From NCBI GenBank assembly GCA_947166105.1, contig CAMVCZ010000024.1, forward strand, positions 1 through 45,352: a DNA stretch of 45,352 nt, written 5' to 3'. Below the pieces are notes generated by a model. It ran no database searches and had not been told where the DNA came from. It worked only from the letters and a program-made list of their open reading frames with translations. Shown one piece after another: positions 33,828-41,735 of this stretch. The DNA comes from an uncultured Bacteroidales bacterium. GTDB taxonomy: Bacteria; Bacteroidota; Bacteroidia; Bacteroidales; F082. The position numbers and the translations under genes are program-made. Within the stretch, counting starts at the first letter, position 1. The number at the start of each line of letters is the position of its first letter.

Positions 33828-36800
33828 ATGAGAAAACATTTTCTTCTTATCGCATTAGCAGGCTTGACTGTGTTTGCTGCGTGCAACAAGCAAAAGGAAA
33901 GTCAGGGTGTGGCTCAGTTCACGGCCACTATTGAGCATCAAGGTGGCAGGACAAGCCTCGACCCTAACAATGGACAAATCAACTGGATGGCTGGTGACCA
34001 GGTAGTCATCGGTAATGACAACGGTGAAACTGCTGTATTTACGTTGCAATCGGGCGAAGGCATGACCGAAGGCCGTTTCGGCACTTCCGACGACTTCAAC
34101 ACGGTTGGGCCTTTCATCGCGGCCTATCCCGAAACGGCGATGATTGCCGATGATGTCGTAACCTTCAACCTGCCTGCCACACAAGCCATGGGCGAGACCG
34201 GCACTTTTGCCAACGGCGCCAACCCGATGGTGGCTTGCTCCGATGACAAGAACTTGCAATTCAAGAATTTGTGCGGCGGCTTGGGCATCCGGATGAAAGG
34301 TGTTGGAGCGCATGTGAGCGCGGTGCGCATCACCTCGAAGAACACGGCTGAAAAGTTGTGGGGCACCTACGAAGTGAGCAACTGCGCCTCCAACGAACCC
34401 ACGCTGACCGAAGCCTCGAATAACCAAGGAACGAACATCATTACCCTTCACTGCAACGTGACCTTGACCACGGCGGCCAAGACCTTCTTCGTTATGCTGC
34501 CTCCTGGCACTTTGGCCAATGGTTTCACAATGGAAGTGCTTGACGGAGACGAGGTGCTGGTCGCTAAGGAGACCGATTCTGATGTTGCTTTTGTGGAACG
34601 CAATAATGTAAAAGTTTTCAACGAAATCCTGATTGACGTGGAGTTTGACGGCAACGTGGAGATACCTACAGGCATGACTGGTGCGGACATTATTGTGACG
34701 AATCTTGGTGAGGATGCCGTTCCTGATGAGAATGGTGACTTTTTCATCGGATACAGCAAGATGCTGACCGCGAAAAACGCGACAAACAATGAAATCATCT
34801 ATATGTCAGTCCTTTCGGTTGACTATGACATTGCCAAGGGAGAAAGCCAGTCGCAGAGTTATGATTTGAACGCAAAGGAAACAGCGTTGTATTATGCCCT
34901 CACCATGATTCCGTTTGGACTGTCCCAGACCCAGGATGCAACATTCCAATCCATCAAGAATGTCCTCTATGACCTTGATTGCGTACAGGCATTGGAGAAC
35001 GCCATTACGCAGTCGGTCAACCAGAACGGGTATTTGCGGGCAGAAGACATCGGCGACGAGTTGAATACGGTATGGAATTATTTGAGGGATGAATTGCTGG
35101 CCCCATTCCTTGATAAGCAATCTTCGGATTCCGGGAGTAATGAGGGCCGCATTGTGCTGAAAAAGGATGGCACTGCAAGACTTGAGCAACCGCAAATCCA
35201 GCCCAACAACGGCAGGCTAAGTGGCATAAGGCTCGACATCGAAAGCGCGAATTTCAATGAAACATCCAATACATGGACGCTGAATCTTACCGGATACAGC
35301 GACAACGGTGTTTTCATCGGAATAAACAAAGGCTCCATCGTTGACGGGCTTGCCCATCCCACGGGCGGACGCACCCCTTACTTTATTCCGCCGATGAATG
35401 TGGGCAAGTTTATGGGGACATTCACGTCGTTGGGTGGACTCAAGGATTATTTTGTTGACACATGGCGCCTGATTACCGAGGATGATTTCTGGTTTGATGA
35501 CATGACATGGGACATGGCGAAACTGAGCAATATCACTTTTGAATTGAACAGCAATGAGGAAGCCCTGATTATGATTTCGCCAAAAGACGACCATGCAACA
35601 GCGGTTGTAAACACCGTATATGCCATAATGAATGTGGTGGGTGCGGCACTTGACGACATACTTACCCTTGAAGGGCACTCGGCGTTTTTCACGAGTTTGT
35701 TTAGCGACCAGGAACTGTTTGCAGCCCTTGCTGGATTGGTTGGCCATCCTGAAAACTTCAAAACAGTCGGTTTGTCATTGTTGTCCTGGTCTATCGACTT
35801 TTTTAGCAGTCCCAGTAACTATCCGTTCATCAATCCGAAATACCAAGTGAACAAACTCTTGGACAAGCTCGTTTCCAGTACCACGAGAGCGGCAATAGAA
35901 TATGTGGGTAATGGTTTGGGAACACTTGCCTCTTGGTGTCTGTTTGATTCATTTTACTTTACTGTGGATGCGGAATACAACTACGAGCCTTCGGTATTGC
36001 CTCAACTTACCACCAACTCCTACGAAGTCCTTTCAAGCACGCAAGCCACGGTGACTGGAACGTTGATTGATGCCGGAACGTATAGTATTGCAGAGCGCGG
36101 CATTTGCTACAGCACCTCGCCCAATCCCACCCTTAACAACAACCATGTCGTTGCCGAAGGCACGGGGACAGGCGCGTTCACCTGCACTTTGCAGAATCTG
36201 ACTCCTTACACCACCTATTATGCAAGAGCATACGCCAAGAACTGGTTGGAGATGGTCGCTTATGGAGAAGAAGCGGTGAGTTTCAAAACCTATTCTGCGG
36301 TACCCGTCATCACCACCTATCCCATGAATGAGTCAGACATTACCAGCACTTCAGCTGTTTTCCGTGGCAAGGTGGAAGAGGTAGCCTCCAACACGGTATT
36401 GATTCGTGGATTCCTCTACAACACCTCGCCCTATGTGAACATTGACCAGCCTGGCGTGATGTCGGTGGATGCTGTAGGAGGCGGAACGGGAGAGTTCACG
36501 GCCACTGCAACGGGACTTTCCCCGAACACAACCTATTATTATGTGGCTTACGTGGGCACCGACCAAGAAGAAACTTTCCACGGGCCGGAATTGAGTTTCA
36601 CCACGCTGCCTAATGGCGGCGGCCAATCCTTCATCATCACTGCCACGGCCAATCCTACTAATGGCGGCACGGTAAATGGCGGTGGAACTTATAGCCAGGG
36701 CCAAAGCTGCACGGTGACGGCCACAGCCAACACGGGCTACACCTTCACCAACTGGACAGAAAACGGCACTGCCGTTTCCACCAATGCCAATTACACCTTC

Positions 36801-37469
36801 ACGGTGAGCGGCAACAGGGTCTTGGTGGCGAACTTCACTGCAAATGGCGGCGGCGGCAACGGCTCATACAATGGCTACGACTATGTTGACCTCGGTCTCC
36901 CGAGCGGCACATTGTGGGCCACCTGTAATGTAGGCTCCGACACGCCCGAGGCCTACGGCGACTACTTCGCTTGGGGCGAGACGCAGCCGAAAGACACCTA
37001 CAACTGGAGTACCTACCAGTACTGCATGGGTAGTTCCAGTACGCTGACCAAATACTGCAACAACTCTTATTACGGCTACAACGGCTTCACCGACAATCTG
37101 ACCACCTTGCAGCCCGAGGATGATGCGGCTACGGCCAACTGGGGCGAAGGCTGGCGCATGCCCTCCCAAGTGGAATGGCAAGAGCTTTACAGCAACACCA
37201 TCGTAACATGGACAAAGCAGAACGGCGTAAACGGCAAGCTCTTCACAGCGAGCAACGGCAACAGTCTCTTCCTGCCCGCTGCCGGCTACCGCATCAATAG
37301 CAGCCGCATCGACGCAGGCAGCTGCGGCGAGTACTGGTCGAGTTCGCTCTACACGGACAGCCCAAACGCCGTGTGGAGATTCAGCTTCCTCCCGTACGAT
37401 TGCAGCATGTACTACGGCAGTCGCTACTATGGATACCCTGTCCGAGCAGTGCGTTCTTCTGCGCAATAA
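33828..37469 (+). CDS. Large mosaic surface lipoprotein with FISUMP C-terminal domain
   Basis: 1213 residues. Residues 1-20 are a lipoprotein signal with lipobox LTVFAAC. Order: ~25-285, a fimbrillin-like region (FTATIEHQGGRTSLD, INWMAGDQVVIG); ~290-715, a long unrecognised region; ~724-820 and ~825-925, two FN3-like domains (RGICYSTSPNPTLNN, LTPYTTYYARAYAKN); ~934-1000, a bacterial repeat domain (ATANPTNGGTVNGGGTYSQG, GYTFTNWTENG); ~1012-1213, a Fibrobacter succinogenes major paralogous domain (YDYVDLGLPSGTLWATCNVG, WGEGWRMPSQVEWQELY, GEYWSSSLYTDSPNAVWRF). Likely anchored in the outer membrane facing out. Role unknown; adhesion is an inference. An in-frame ATG at 33798 lies inside the upstream peptide gene, so the start at 33828, giving a proper lipoprotein signal, is preferred. 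Confidence 0.85.
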   Translation: MRKHFLLIALAGLTVFAACNKQKESQGVAQFTATIEHQGGRTSLDPNNGQINWMAGDQVVIGNDNGETAVFTLQSGEGMTEGRFGTSDDFNTVGPFIAAYPETAMIADDVVTFNLPATQAMGETGTFANGANPMVACSDDKNLQFKNLCGGLGIRMKGVGAHVSAVRITSKNTAEKLWGTYEVSNCASNEPTLTEASNNQGTNIITLHCNVTLTTAAKTFFVMLPPGTLANGFTMEVLDGDEVLVAKETDSDVAFVERNNVKVFNEILIDVEFDGNVEIPTGMTGADIIVTNLGEDAVPDENGDFFIGYSKMLTAKNATNNEIIYMSVLSVDYDIAKGESQSQSYDLNAKETALYYALTMIPFGLSQTQDATFQSIKNVLYDLDCVQALENAITQSVNQNGYLRAEDIGDELNTVWNYLRDELLAPFLDKQSSDSGSNEGRIVLKKDGTARLEQPQIQPNNGRLSGIRLDIESANFNETSNTWTLNLTGYSDNGVFIGINKGSIVDGLAHPTGGRTPYFIPPMNVGKFMGTFTSLGGLKDYFVDTWRLITEDDFWFDDMTWDMAKLSNITFELNSNEEALIMISPKDDHATAVVNTVYAIMNVVGAALDDILTLEGHSAFFTSLFSDQELFAALAGLVGHPENFKTVGLSLLSWSIDFFSSPSNYPFINPKYQVNKLLDKLVSSTTRAAIEYVGNGLGTLASWCLFDSFYFTVDAEYNYEPSVLPQLTTNSYEVLSSTQATVTGTLIDAGTYSIAERGICYSTSPNPTLNNNHVVAEGTGTGAFTCTLQNLTPYTTYYARAYAKNWLEMVAYGEEAVSFKTYSAVPVITTYPMNESDITSTSAVFRGKVEEVASNTVLIRGFLYNTSPYVNIDQPGVMSVDAVGGGTGEFTATATGLSPNTTYYYVAYVGTDQEETFHGPELSFTTLPNGGGQSFIITATANPTNGGTVNGGGTYSQGQSCTVTATANTGYTFTNWTENGTAVSTNANYTFTVSGNRVLVANFTANGGGGNGSYNGYDYVDLGLPSGTLWATCNVGSDTPEAYGDYFAWGETQPKDTYNWSTYQYCMGSSSTLTKYCNNSYYGYNGFTDNLTTLQPEDDAATANWGEGWRMPSQVEWQELYSNTIVTWTKQNGVNGKLFTASNGNSLFLPAAGYRINSSRIDAGSCGEYWSSSLYTDSPNAVWRFSFLPYDCSMYYGSRYYGYPVRAVRSSAQ

Positions 37470-37493
37470 ACAACACAATACTATGGATATGCG

Positions 37494-37525
37494 AAGCCGC
37501 GCCTTGTTGGGTGCGGCTTTTTTTT
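37494..37525 (+). terminator. Rho-independent terminator after the mosaic lipoprotein gene
   Basis: AAGCCGC / GCGGCTT stem followed by eight T residues, 24 bases after the stop. Confidence 0.85.
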
Positions 37526-37575
37526 GTTTTTTGTTACAAAAGCCGCATCCACTTGACAAAGTGGAAAAACAATTG

Positions 37576-37583
37576 TACTTTTG
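37576..37583 (+). promoter_or_regulatory. Promoter (TTG at 37554, TACTTTTG) of the MNT-like gene
   Basis: TACTTTTG with a TTGACA at 37554-37559, 19 bases between the TTG and the -7 element; the ATG at 37603 follows after 19 bases. One of the best consensus promoters in the window. Confidence 0.7.
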
Positions 37584-37602
37584 CAGCGGAAAAATAAAAA
37601 TC

Positions 37603-37962
37603 ATGGCAACAAACGACATTCTGAATCAAATCCAACGTCTTGGCAGAGAAATCATCCCAGCCGACGGACACTTGTACCTTTATGGGTCGCGTGCCCGAGG
37701 CAATTTTAGGCCTGATTCCGACTGGGATTTGCTGATTCTTTTAAACAAGGAAGAGGAAGAATATTCAGATTTCGACAATTATTCCTATCCGTTCATCGCT
37801 TTGGGATACGACTATGGTGTACCAGTTTCAGCCCATCTTTACACGGTGAACCAATGGGAGGCCATGTCCCCCCGCCGGGGCTTTGTCCGGAATTTGTTTT
37901 TGTTTGGCAGGGGTTGCATTGCATTTCACCCCTGCCGGAAAATGGCAAGAACCCAACCATAA
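37603..37962 (+). CDS. MNT-type nucleotidyltransferase (antitoxin-like) with repeat-derived C-terminus
   Basis: 119 residues. The catalytic motif is intact: YLYGSRARGNFRPDSDWDLLIL, with GS and D-x-D. Members normally end soon after a segment like QWEAMSPTPFY-NV. Here, from about residue 90 on, the frame runs through a GC-rich two-hairpin repeat and the start of a 70-bp duplicated sequence, giving an unnatural tail (RRGFVRNLFLFGRG ... CRKMARTQP). The natural C-terminus therefore seems to have been replaced by a repeat insertion. No HEPN partner is present on either side. Activity is possible because the catalytic core is complete, but the protein should be treated as damaged or orphan. Confidence 0.75.
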   Translation: MATNDILNQIQRLGREIIPADGHLYLYGSRARGNFRPDSDWDLLILLNKEEEEYSDFDNYSYPFIALGYDYGVPVSAHLYTVNQWEAMSPRRGFVRNLFLFGRGCIAFHPCRKMARTQP

Positions 37963-37999
37963 AAAATGTTGCGGCGTCGGTGTTTTTGTTTATTTTTGC
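37868..37999 (+). repeat. Repeat/promoter cassette, copy A
   Basis: Two hairpins, CCCCGCCGGGG (37870-37880) and GGCAGGGGT/ACCCCTGCC (37917-37936), lead into a 70-bp block (37930-37999) repeated at 38664-38733 with one mismatch. The block ends in TATTTTTGC and is the only visible promoter for the DUF4160 gene at 38024. The left part lies in the 3' end of the MNT gene. Confidence 0.8.
37991..37998 (+). promoter_or_regulatory. Promoter -7 element (TATTTTTG) inside cassette copy A
   Basis: TATTTTTG, 25 bases before the DUF4160 start at 38024; a TTGCGG about 20 bases upstream may act as the -33 region. Confidence 0.65.
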
Positions 38000-38023
38000 G
38001 ACTGAATTTCAAACATTGCAGCC

Positions 38024-38326
38024 ATGCCGAAAATCTACGAGTATTTTGGAATCATCTTTTTCCTTTATCCAAATGATCATGAGCCTATTCACGCCCATGC
38101 CATCAGTGGAGAATATGAGACCATTTTTGAACTTCATTTTGAGAATGGTCAACTAAAGGAGATAAAAACCCGTAAAAAGAGAGGGAAAGAGCATCTTCCG
38201 AAAGCAAAGATGGAACAGGCCAGGGCTTTTGTTGAGGAATTTGCTGTCCAGATCGCCGAAAAATGGTATCGGTTCTACATTTTGAAAGAGACGCTTACTC
38301 CTGAGAAAATCAATAAAAAAATATAA
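38024..38326 (+). CDS. DUF4160 protein
   Basis: 100 residues. It begins PKIYEYFGIIFFLYPNDHEP and continues IHAHAISGEYETIFEL, matching the DUF4160 family pattern (G-I-x-F-x-x-Y, then P-H-x-H-A). Charged middle (KTRKKRGKEHLPKAKM) and a helical end. DUF4160 and DUF2442 genes are often adjacent, as here (four bases apart), and have been suggested as a toxin-antitoxin-like pair; no activity is assigned with certainty. Transcribed from the promoter in cassette copy A. Confidence 0.85.
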   Translation: MPKIYEYFGIIFFLYPNDHEPIHAHAISGEYETIFELHFENGQLKEIKTRKKRGKEHLPKAKMEQARAFVEEFAVQIAEKWYRFYILKETLTPEKINKKI

Positions 38327-38330
38327 AGAA

Positions 38331-38594
38331 ATGAACCCTTACAATATAATAGGAATTGTGCCCTGTGGCGATTATAAACTCCGTATCACTTTTGCGGATG
38401 GCAAGATTAATGTCGTTGATTTTGAGCCGTATTTCATCAAGCGTCCACATCCGCAATACAACCAGTATCACGACCCCGCCCGCTTCCTTGACTATAAAAT
38501 AGAGTACGGAAACCTTGTTTGGGGCGAGAATTGGGATTTGATGTTTGACCCGCTTAATCTTTATCACAACAACCTTTTCAAGGATTACGATTAA
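38331..38594 (+). CDS. DUF2442 protein
   Basis: 87 residues. DUF2442 features: YKLRITFADGKINVVDFEPY, then DPARFLDYKIEYGNLVWGE and WDLMFDPLNLYHN. The family is small, widespread in Bacteroidota and commonly paired with DUF4160. Both genes look intact, unlike the other toxin-antitoxin-like loci nearby. Cassette copy B begins 20 bases after its stop. Function unknown; DNA binding or antitoxin activity is only an inference from pairing. Confidence 0.85.
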   Translation: MNPYNIIGIVPCGDYKLRITFADGKINVVDFEPYFIKRPHPQYNQYHDPARFLDYKIEYGNLVWGENWDLMFDPLNLYHNNLFKDYD

Positions 38595-38613
38595 GGTGAA
38601 GTTGTGGTGAAGA

Positions 38614-38733
38614 ACCCCGGAGGGGTGAATGGATATTAGGCAGGCGGTGGAGCATGGCGGAATCCCTGCCGGAAAATGGCAAGAACCCAACCATAAAAAA
38701 TGTTGCGGTGTCGGTGTTTTTGTTTATTTTTGC
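38614..38733 (+). repeat. Repeat/promoter cassette, copy B
   Basis: Hairpin ACCCCGGAGGGGT (38614-38626), then GGCAGG...CCTGCC arms (38639-38670), then the 70-bp block 38664-38733, which matches 37930-37999 at 69 of 70 positions. It ends in TATTTTTGC and places a promoter in front of the small antitoxin-like gene at 38758. Left parts of copies A and B share layout but not sequence. Confidence 0.8.
38725..38732 (+). promoter_or_regulatory. Promoter -7 element (TATTTTTG) inside cassette copy B
   Basis: TATTTTTG, 25 bases before the ATG at 38758, the same spacing as copy A to its gene. Confidence 0.65.
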
Positions 38734-38757
38734 AGTCAGAAACCAACAGAAATATAA

Positions 38758-39051
38758 ATGTGTACACGTACAATCCATATCAATGACAGTTTGATGGAGC
38801 AAGTCAGACCTATGTTCCCCAACGATGATGTTTTGCAGCGGTGGTTGGAGCAACAAATGGAGTCTATCTTGATGAATTATTCGGCTCAACATAAGCCGAA
38901 ACCTCCTTGTTCCTACACGGATGAGGAAATGTATGCCATCGTCAAGGAACGGTTGCAAAGTCTTGAAAAAGGAACAGCCGAACTTGTTGATGGCGAAGAG
39001 GTCTTCTCACAAATTCGTAAACGCTATGGCTTTAAGGCATCAGTGACATAG
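38758..39051 (+). CDS. Small antitoxin-like protein
   Basis: 97 residues. The N-terminus (RTIHINDSLMEQVRPMFPND) looks like the strand and first helix of a ribbon-helix-helix-type antitoxin; the C-terminal part (LQSLEKGTAELVDGEEVFSQ then IRKRYGF) is the toxin-contacting tail common in such proteins. A fragment of a ParE/RelE-like toxin follows immediately, supporting an antitoxin assignment. Transcribed from cassette copy B. Exact family not recognised. Confidence 0.7.
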   Translation: MCTRTIHINDSLMEQVRPMFPNDDVLQRWLEQQMESILMNYSAQHKPKPPCSYTDEEMYAIVKERLQSLEKGTAELVDGEEVFSQIRKRYGFKASVT

Positions 39052-39197
39052 TTTACAATGACAAAGAGGTAAGAATCCTACACATGCGTAAATCCTCGAT
39101 TATCTATTGCCACGATGAAGAAATGTTGTACATACTTGCATTCTGGAACAATCGGAATAATGATACGAATGCAACTGAAATGTTGTCGGAGAGATAA
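39036..39197 (+). pseudogene. ParE/RelE-type toxin remnant, N-terminus missing
   Basis: In the frame ending TAA at 39195-39197 the translation from 39045 reads DIVYNDKEVRILHMRKSSII, then YCHDEEMLYILAFWNNRNN. This resembles the C-terminal half of ParE/RelE toxins (a strand of R-x-L-x-M-x-K, I-Y-x-x-x-x-x-x-x-x-I-L, then W-x-x-R-x-N). A stop lies in frame at 39033-39035 and no start gives a full toxin, so the first ~45 residues are gone. The deletion boundary sits at the antitoxin's 3' end. Confidence 0.6.
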
Positions 39198-39209
39198 AGT
39201 GTTCCTATC

Positions 39210-40433
39210 ATGTCCGCCCCAAAATTCATAGCAGACCGTATTTTTTCGCTTTCGAAGGAAAACCTTTCCTCGACGGTGATGCGCTTGGCCGTCACGAGCG
39301 TGGCTTTGGCCATTATCGTGATGCTGATTTCGTGGGCCGTCGTGGTGGGTTTCAAGAACCAGATTCGCGACAAGGTGATTGGCTTTGTAGCCCCGATTCA
39401 TGTGCAGTCGTTGGACAAAAATGAGTCGGTGGAGGAAACGCCTTTTGTGCTGGACTCGCTGTTAATCAGTCGGTTGAACGCAATAGAAGGCATTGCGCAT
39501 TATCAAATGGTAGCCAACAAGGCAGGCATGATTAAGACCGACGACGAGATGCAAGGCGTGGTGCTGAAAGGCGTGGACGAAAACTACGACTGGACTTATT
39601 TCGGCAACTGTCTCTTGAAAGGGAAAACACCTGAATATCAATCGGGTGAACGCTCCAATGAAGTGCTGGTTTCCAAGGCCATAGCCAACAAAATGCTTTT
39701 GGATGTGGGCGACGATGTGCGTGTGTGGTTCATCGACAAGGACATGCAAGCGCGAGGGCGGAAGTTCACAGTGACGGGTATTTTCGAGACGGGTCTCACC
39801 GAGTTTGACGAGCGTTTCGTTTTTGCCGACCTCAATCAAATCCGCAAGCTGAATGGTTGGGAAGACAACGAAGCGGGATTGTTGGAAATCGCGCTGAAAG
39901 ACGGTTTCGATGCCAACCAAATCAATGAGAAACTGTATTATGCCCTGCCTTCCGAGTTGGCTTCCTACACCGCCCGCGATAGCAACCCACAAGTATTCGA
40001 CTGGCTTGACCTTTTGGATACCAATGTCTGGCTTATCATGGCTTTGATGCTCCTTGTAGCAGGCATTACAGTTATCAGTATGTTGCTGATTATCATTATT
40101 GAGCGCACTTCCACCATTGGCTTGCTAAAAGCGATGGGCGCGAGCAACAAGTTCGTCCGCGAGGTGTTTTTGCGTCGTTCATTGCGCATTTTGATGATTG
40201 GTATGTTGATTGGCAATGTTATTGGTTTGGGTTTCTGCCTCTTGCAAAAATACACTGGACTCATCAAACTTGATGCAGCAACCTATTATCTTTCATCCGT
40301 GCCCATCGAATTGCACTTTACTACGGTGATACTCATCAACTTGGGAACTTTGCTCCTTTGGGTCTTGATGCTGTTGATTCCGACTTCAGTCATCAATCGC
40401 ATCAGCCCTACCAAGTCGATTCGGTTTGAATGA
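39210..40433 (+). CDS. FtsX/LolC-type ABC transporter permease
   Basis: 407 residues. Four transmembrane segments: ~25-48, then a large periplasmic domain (~50-265), then ~270-295, ~320-345 and ~372-398, the MacB/FtsX topology. Features: the N-terminal KFIADRIFSLSKENLSSTVM, and TSTIGLLKAMGASNKFVREV after TM2, typical of LolC/LolE. It probably extracts lipoproteins from the inner membrane for transfer outwards. The matching ATPase (LolD-like) is not adjacent but encoded on the opposite strand at 44383-45042. Start follows 12 bases after the toxin remnant. Confidence 0.85.
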   Translation: MSAPKFIADRIFSLSKENLSSTVMRLAVTSVALAIIVMLISWAVVVGFKNQIRDKVIGFVAPIHVQSLDKNESVEETPFVLDSLLISRLNAIEGIAHYQMVANKAGMIKTDDEMQGVVLKGVDENYDWTYFGNCLLKGKTPEYQSGERSNEVLVSKAIANKMLLDVGDDVRVWFIDKDMQARGRKFTVTGIFETGLTEFDERFVFADLNQIRKLNGWEDNEAGLLEIALKDGFDANQINEKLYYALPSELASYTARDSNPQVFDWLDLLDTNVWLIMALMLLVAGITVISMLLIIIIERTSTIGLLKAMGASNKFVREVFLRRSLRILMIGMLIGNVIGLGFCLLQKYTGLIKLDAATYYLSSVPIELHFTTVILINLGTLLLWVLMLLIPTSVINRISPTKSIRFE

Positions 40434-40475
40434 GGAAAATTTCGTGTTTTTTACCTGTCGTTCCAATAAAATCCC

Positions 40476-40483
40476 TATCTTAG
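40476..40483 (+). promoter_or_regulatory. Possible promoter -7 element (TATCTTAG)
   Basis: A one-mismatch TAnnTTTG, 19 bases before the ATG at 40503. Weak. Confidence 0.35.
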
Positions 40484-40502
40484 CCGCCAAATCAACAGAA
40501 TT

Positions 40503-40955
40503 ATGATGAAAGACTTTACCATTCAACCGTTGAAAGGCTACGGCGAAATACCTTTCGGAATGACACTTGACGATACAGTCAAGTTGCTGAACATGCCCGA
40601 CTTCTATGAGGAGTTGAACGACATGGAAGAGACGGGCAACCGTTCCATCTATTACGAATATGATGATATTCAGACGAATATCTATTTCGAGGGCATCACC
40701 AAGTCGGTGGTGGCTTGCTTCGAGACGGAGAACGAGGCTGCCACATTGTTTGGCAAGAAAGTGTTCGACCTCAAGAAGGTAGATGTCGTCAAGTTGATGA
40801 AAGACAATGGCTTCAAGGACATGGAGGAAGAAACCGAGGACGGCGAACTTCGCGTTTCATTCGAGGATGCCATGATGGACTTCTTCTTCGATGGCGACAA
40901 GATGACGGCGGTCAGTTGGGGCGTGCTTGTGGACGAACAGGGGGATATTATATGA
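40503..40955 (+). CDS. Hypothetical cytoplasmic protein
   Basis: 150 residues, no signal peptide or membrane segment, strongly acidic. Alternating strands and helices: KGYGEIPFGMTLDDTVKLL, IYYEYDDIQTNIYFEG, a mid-protein repeat-like VSFEDAMMDFFFDGDKMTAV. The GEIPFGMTLDDV-like start resembles small proteins of the immunity/SMI1 or stress-like kind, but no family is recognised. Start could equally be the ATG at 40506. It stands alone between the permease and nth genes; no partner is visible. Confidence 0.75.
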   Translation: MMKDFTIQPLKGYGEIPFGMTLDDTVKLLNMPDFYEELNDMEETGNRSIYYEYDDIQTNIYFEGITKSVVACFETENEAATLFGKKVFDLKKVDVVKLMKDNGFKDMEEETEDGELRVSFEDAMMDFFFDGDKMTAVSWGVLVDEQGDII

Positions 40956-40960
40956 TTGCC

Positions 40961-41049
40961 TCACGCAGAATGGGCAGAATACGCTGAACCTGTCAGGCGT
41001 AAAATAGGCATCGCATCGCGATTCATATAATTCTGCGAATTCTGCGTGA
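40961..41049. repeat. MITE-like inverted-repeat element with 20-bp arms
   Basis: TCACGCAGAATGGGCAGAAT (40961-40980) is the near reverse complement of ATTCTGCGAATTCTGCGTGA (41030-41049): 17 of 20 positions pair. The centre has ACGC...GCGT arms (40981-41000) and the palindrome-like ATCGCATCGCGAT. It fills the gap before nth and contains no gene. Confidence 0.75.
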
Positions 41050-41083
41050 ATAGAAAAGTGAATTCAGGGTGAAAGAGTAAAAT

Positions 41084-41734
41084 ATGAGACTTCAGCAGAA
41101 ATACGACGCTTTCGTGGCCTATTTCTCGGAACACATGCCCATTGCCGAGTCGGAGTTGCATTACAAAGACCCTTATCAGTTGCTTGTGGCCGTGATTCTC
41201 TCGGCGCAGTGTACGGACAAGCGAGTGAACATGACCACTCCTGCGCTGTTCGAGCGTTTCCCGACGGCGCACGACATGGCGACATCGACGGTGGACGAGA
41301 TTTATTCCTACATCAAAAGCATTTCCTATCCCAACAACAAGGCTAAGAACTTGTTAGGCATGGCACAGACCTTGGTGAGCGATTTCAACGGCATTGTCCC
41401 CGATAATTTGGACGACCTTCAAAAGTTGCCTGGAGTGGGTCGTAAGACGGCCAATGTGATGATGGCGGTGGCTTTCAAACAACCGGCCATGCCTGTCGAT
41501 ACACATGTGTTTCGTGTTTCCAACCGCATTGGCTTGACCCAAAACTCGAAAACCGTCCTCGAAACGGAGAAGGTCTTGGTAGCACATCTGCCTCAAAATG
41601 TGCTCTCTAAGGCCCATCATTGGCTCATCCTTCATGGTCGTTATGTTTGCCTTGCCCGCAAACCGAAATGCGATGACTGCGGGATTACTGCAATTTGTGA
41701 TTTTTACCAAAAGAAACAGAAAAAAGAACAATAA
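41084..41734 (+). CDS. nth: Endonuclease III
   Basis: 216 residues (E. coli 211). A DNA glycosylase/AP lyase for oxidised pyrimidines in base-excision repair. Helix-hairpin-helix LQKLPGVGRKTANVMM with the catalytic Lys; VDTHVFRVSNRIGL with the catalytic Asp; and the [4Fe-4S] cysteines C-x6-C-x2-C-x5-C in CLARKPKCDDCGITAIC. N-terminal DPYQLLVAVILSAQCTDKRV is standard. Complete and probably active. The next gene starts one base after its stop. Confidence 0.97.
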   Translation: MRLQQKYDAFVAYFSEHMPIAESELHYKDPYQLLVAVILSAQCTDKRVNMTTPALFERFPTAHDMATSTVDEIYSYIKSISYPNNKAKNLLGMAQTLVSDFNGIVPDNLDDLQKLPGVGRKTANVMMAVAFKQPAMPVDTHVFRVSNRIGLTQNSKTVLETEKVLVAHLPQNVLSKAHHWLILHGRYVCLARKPKCDDCGITAICDFYQKKQKKEQ

Positions 41735-41735
41735 A

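Noticed and set aside
36863..37469. Possible diversity-generating retroelement target in the FISUMP domain
   Set aside because: No reverse transcriptase, template repeat or accessory gene is seen in the window, and no adenine-biased variable block was found.
37494..39209. Genomic island or prophage bringing the small toxin-antitoxin-like genes
   Set aside because: There is no integrase, transposase, tRNA or attachment-site repeat; only short repeats are visible, so a named mobile element cannot be claimed.
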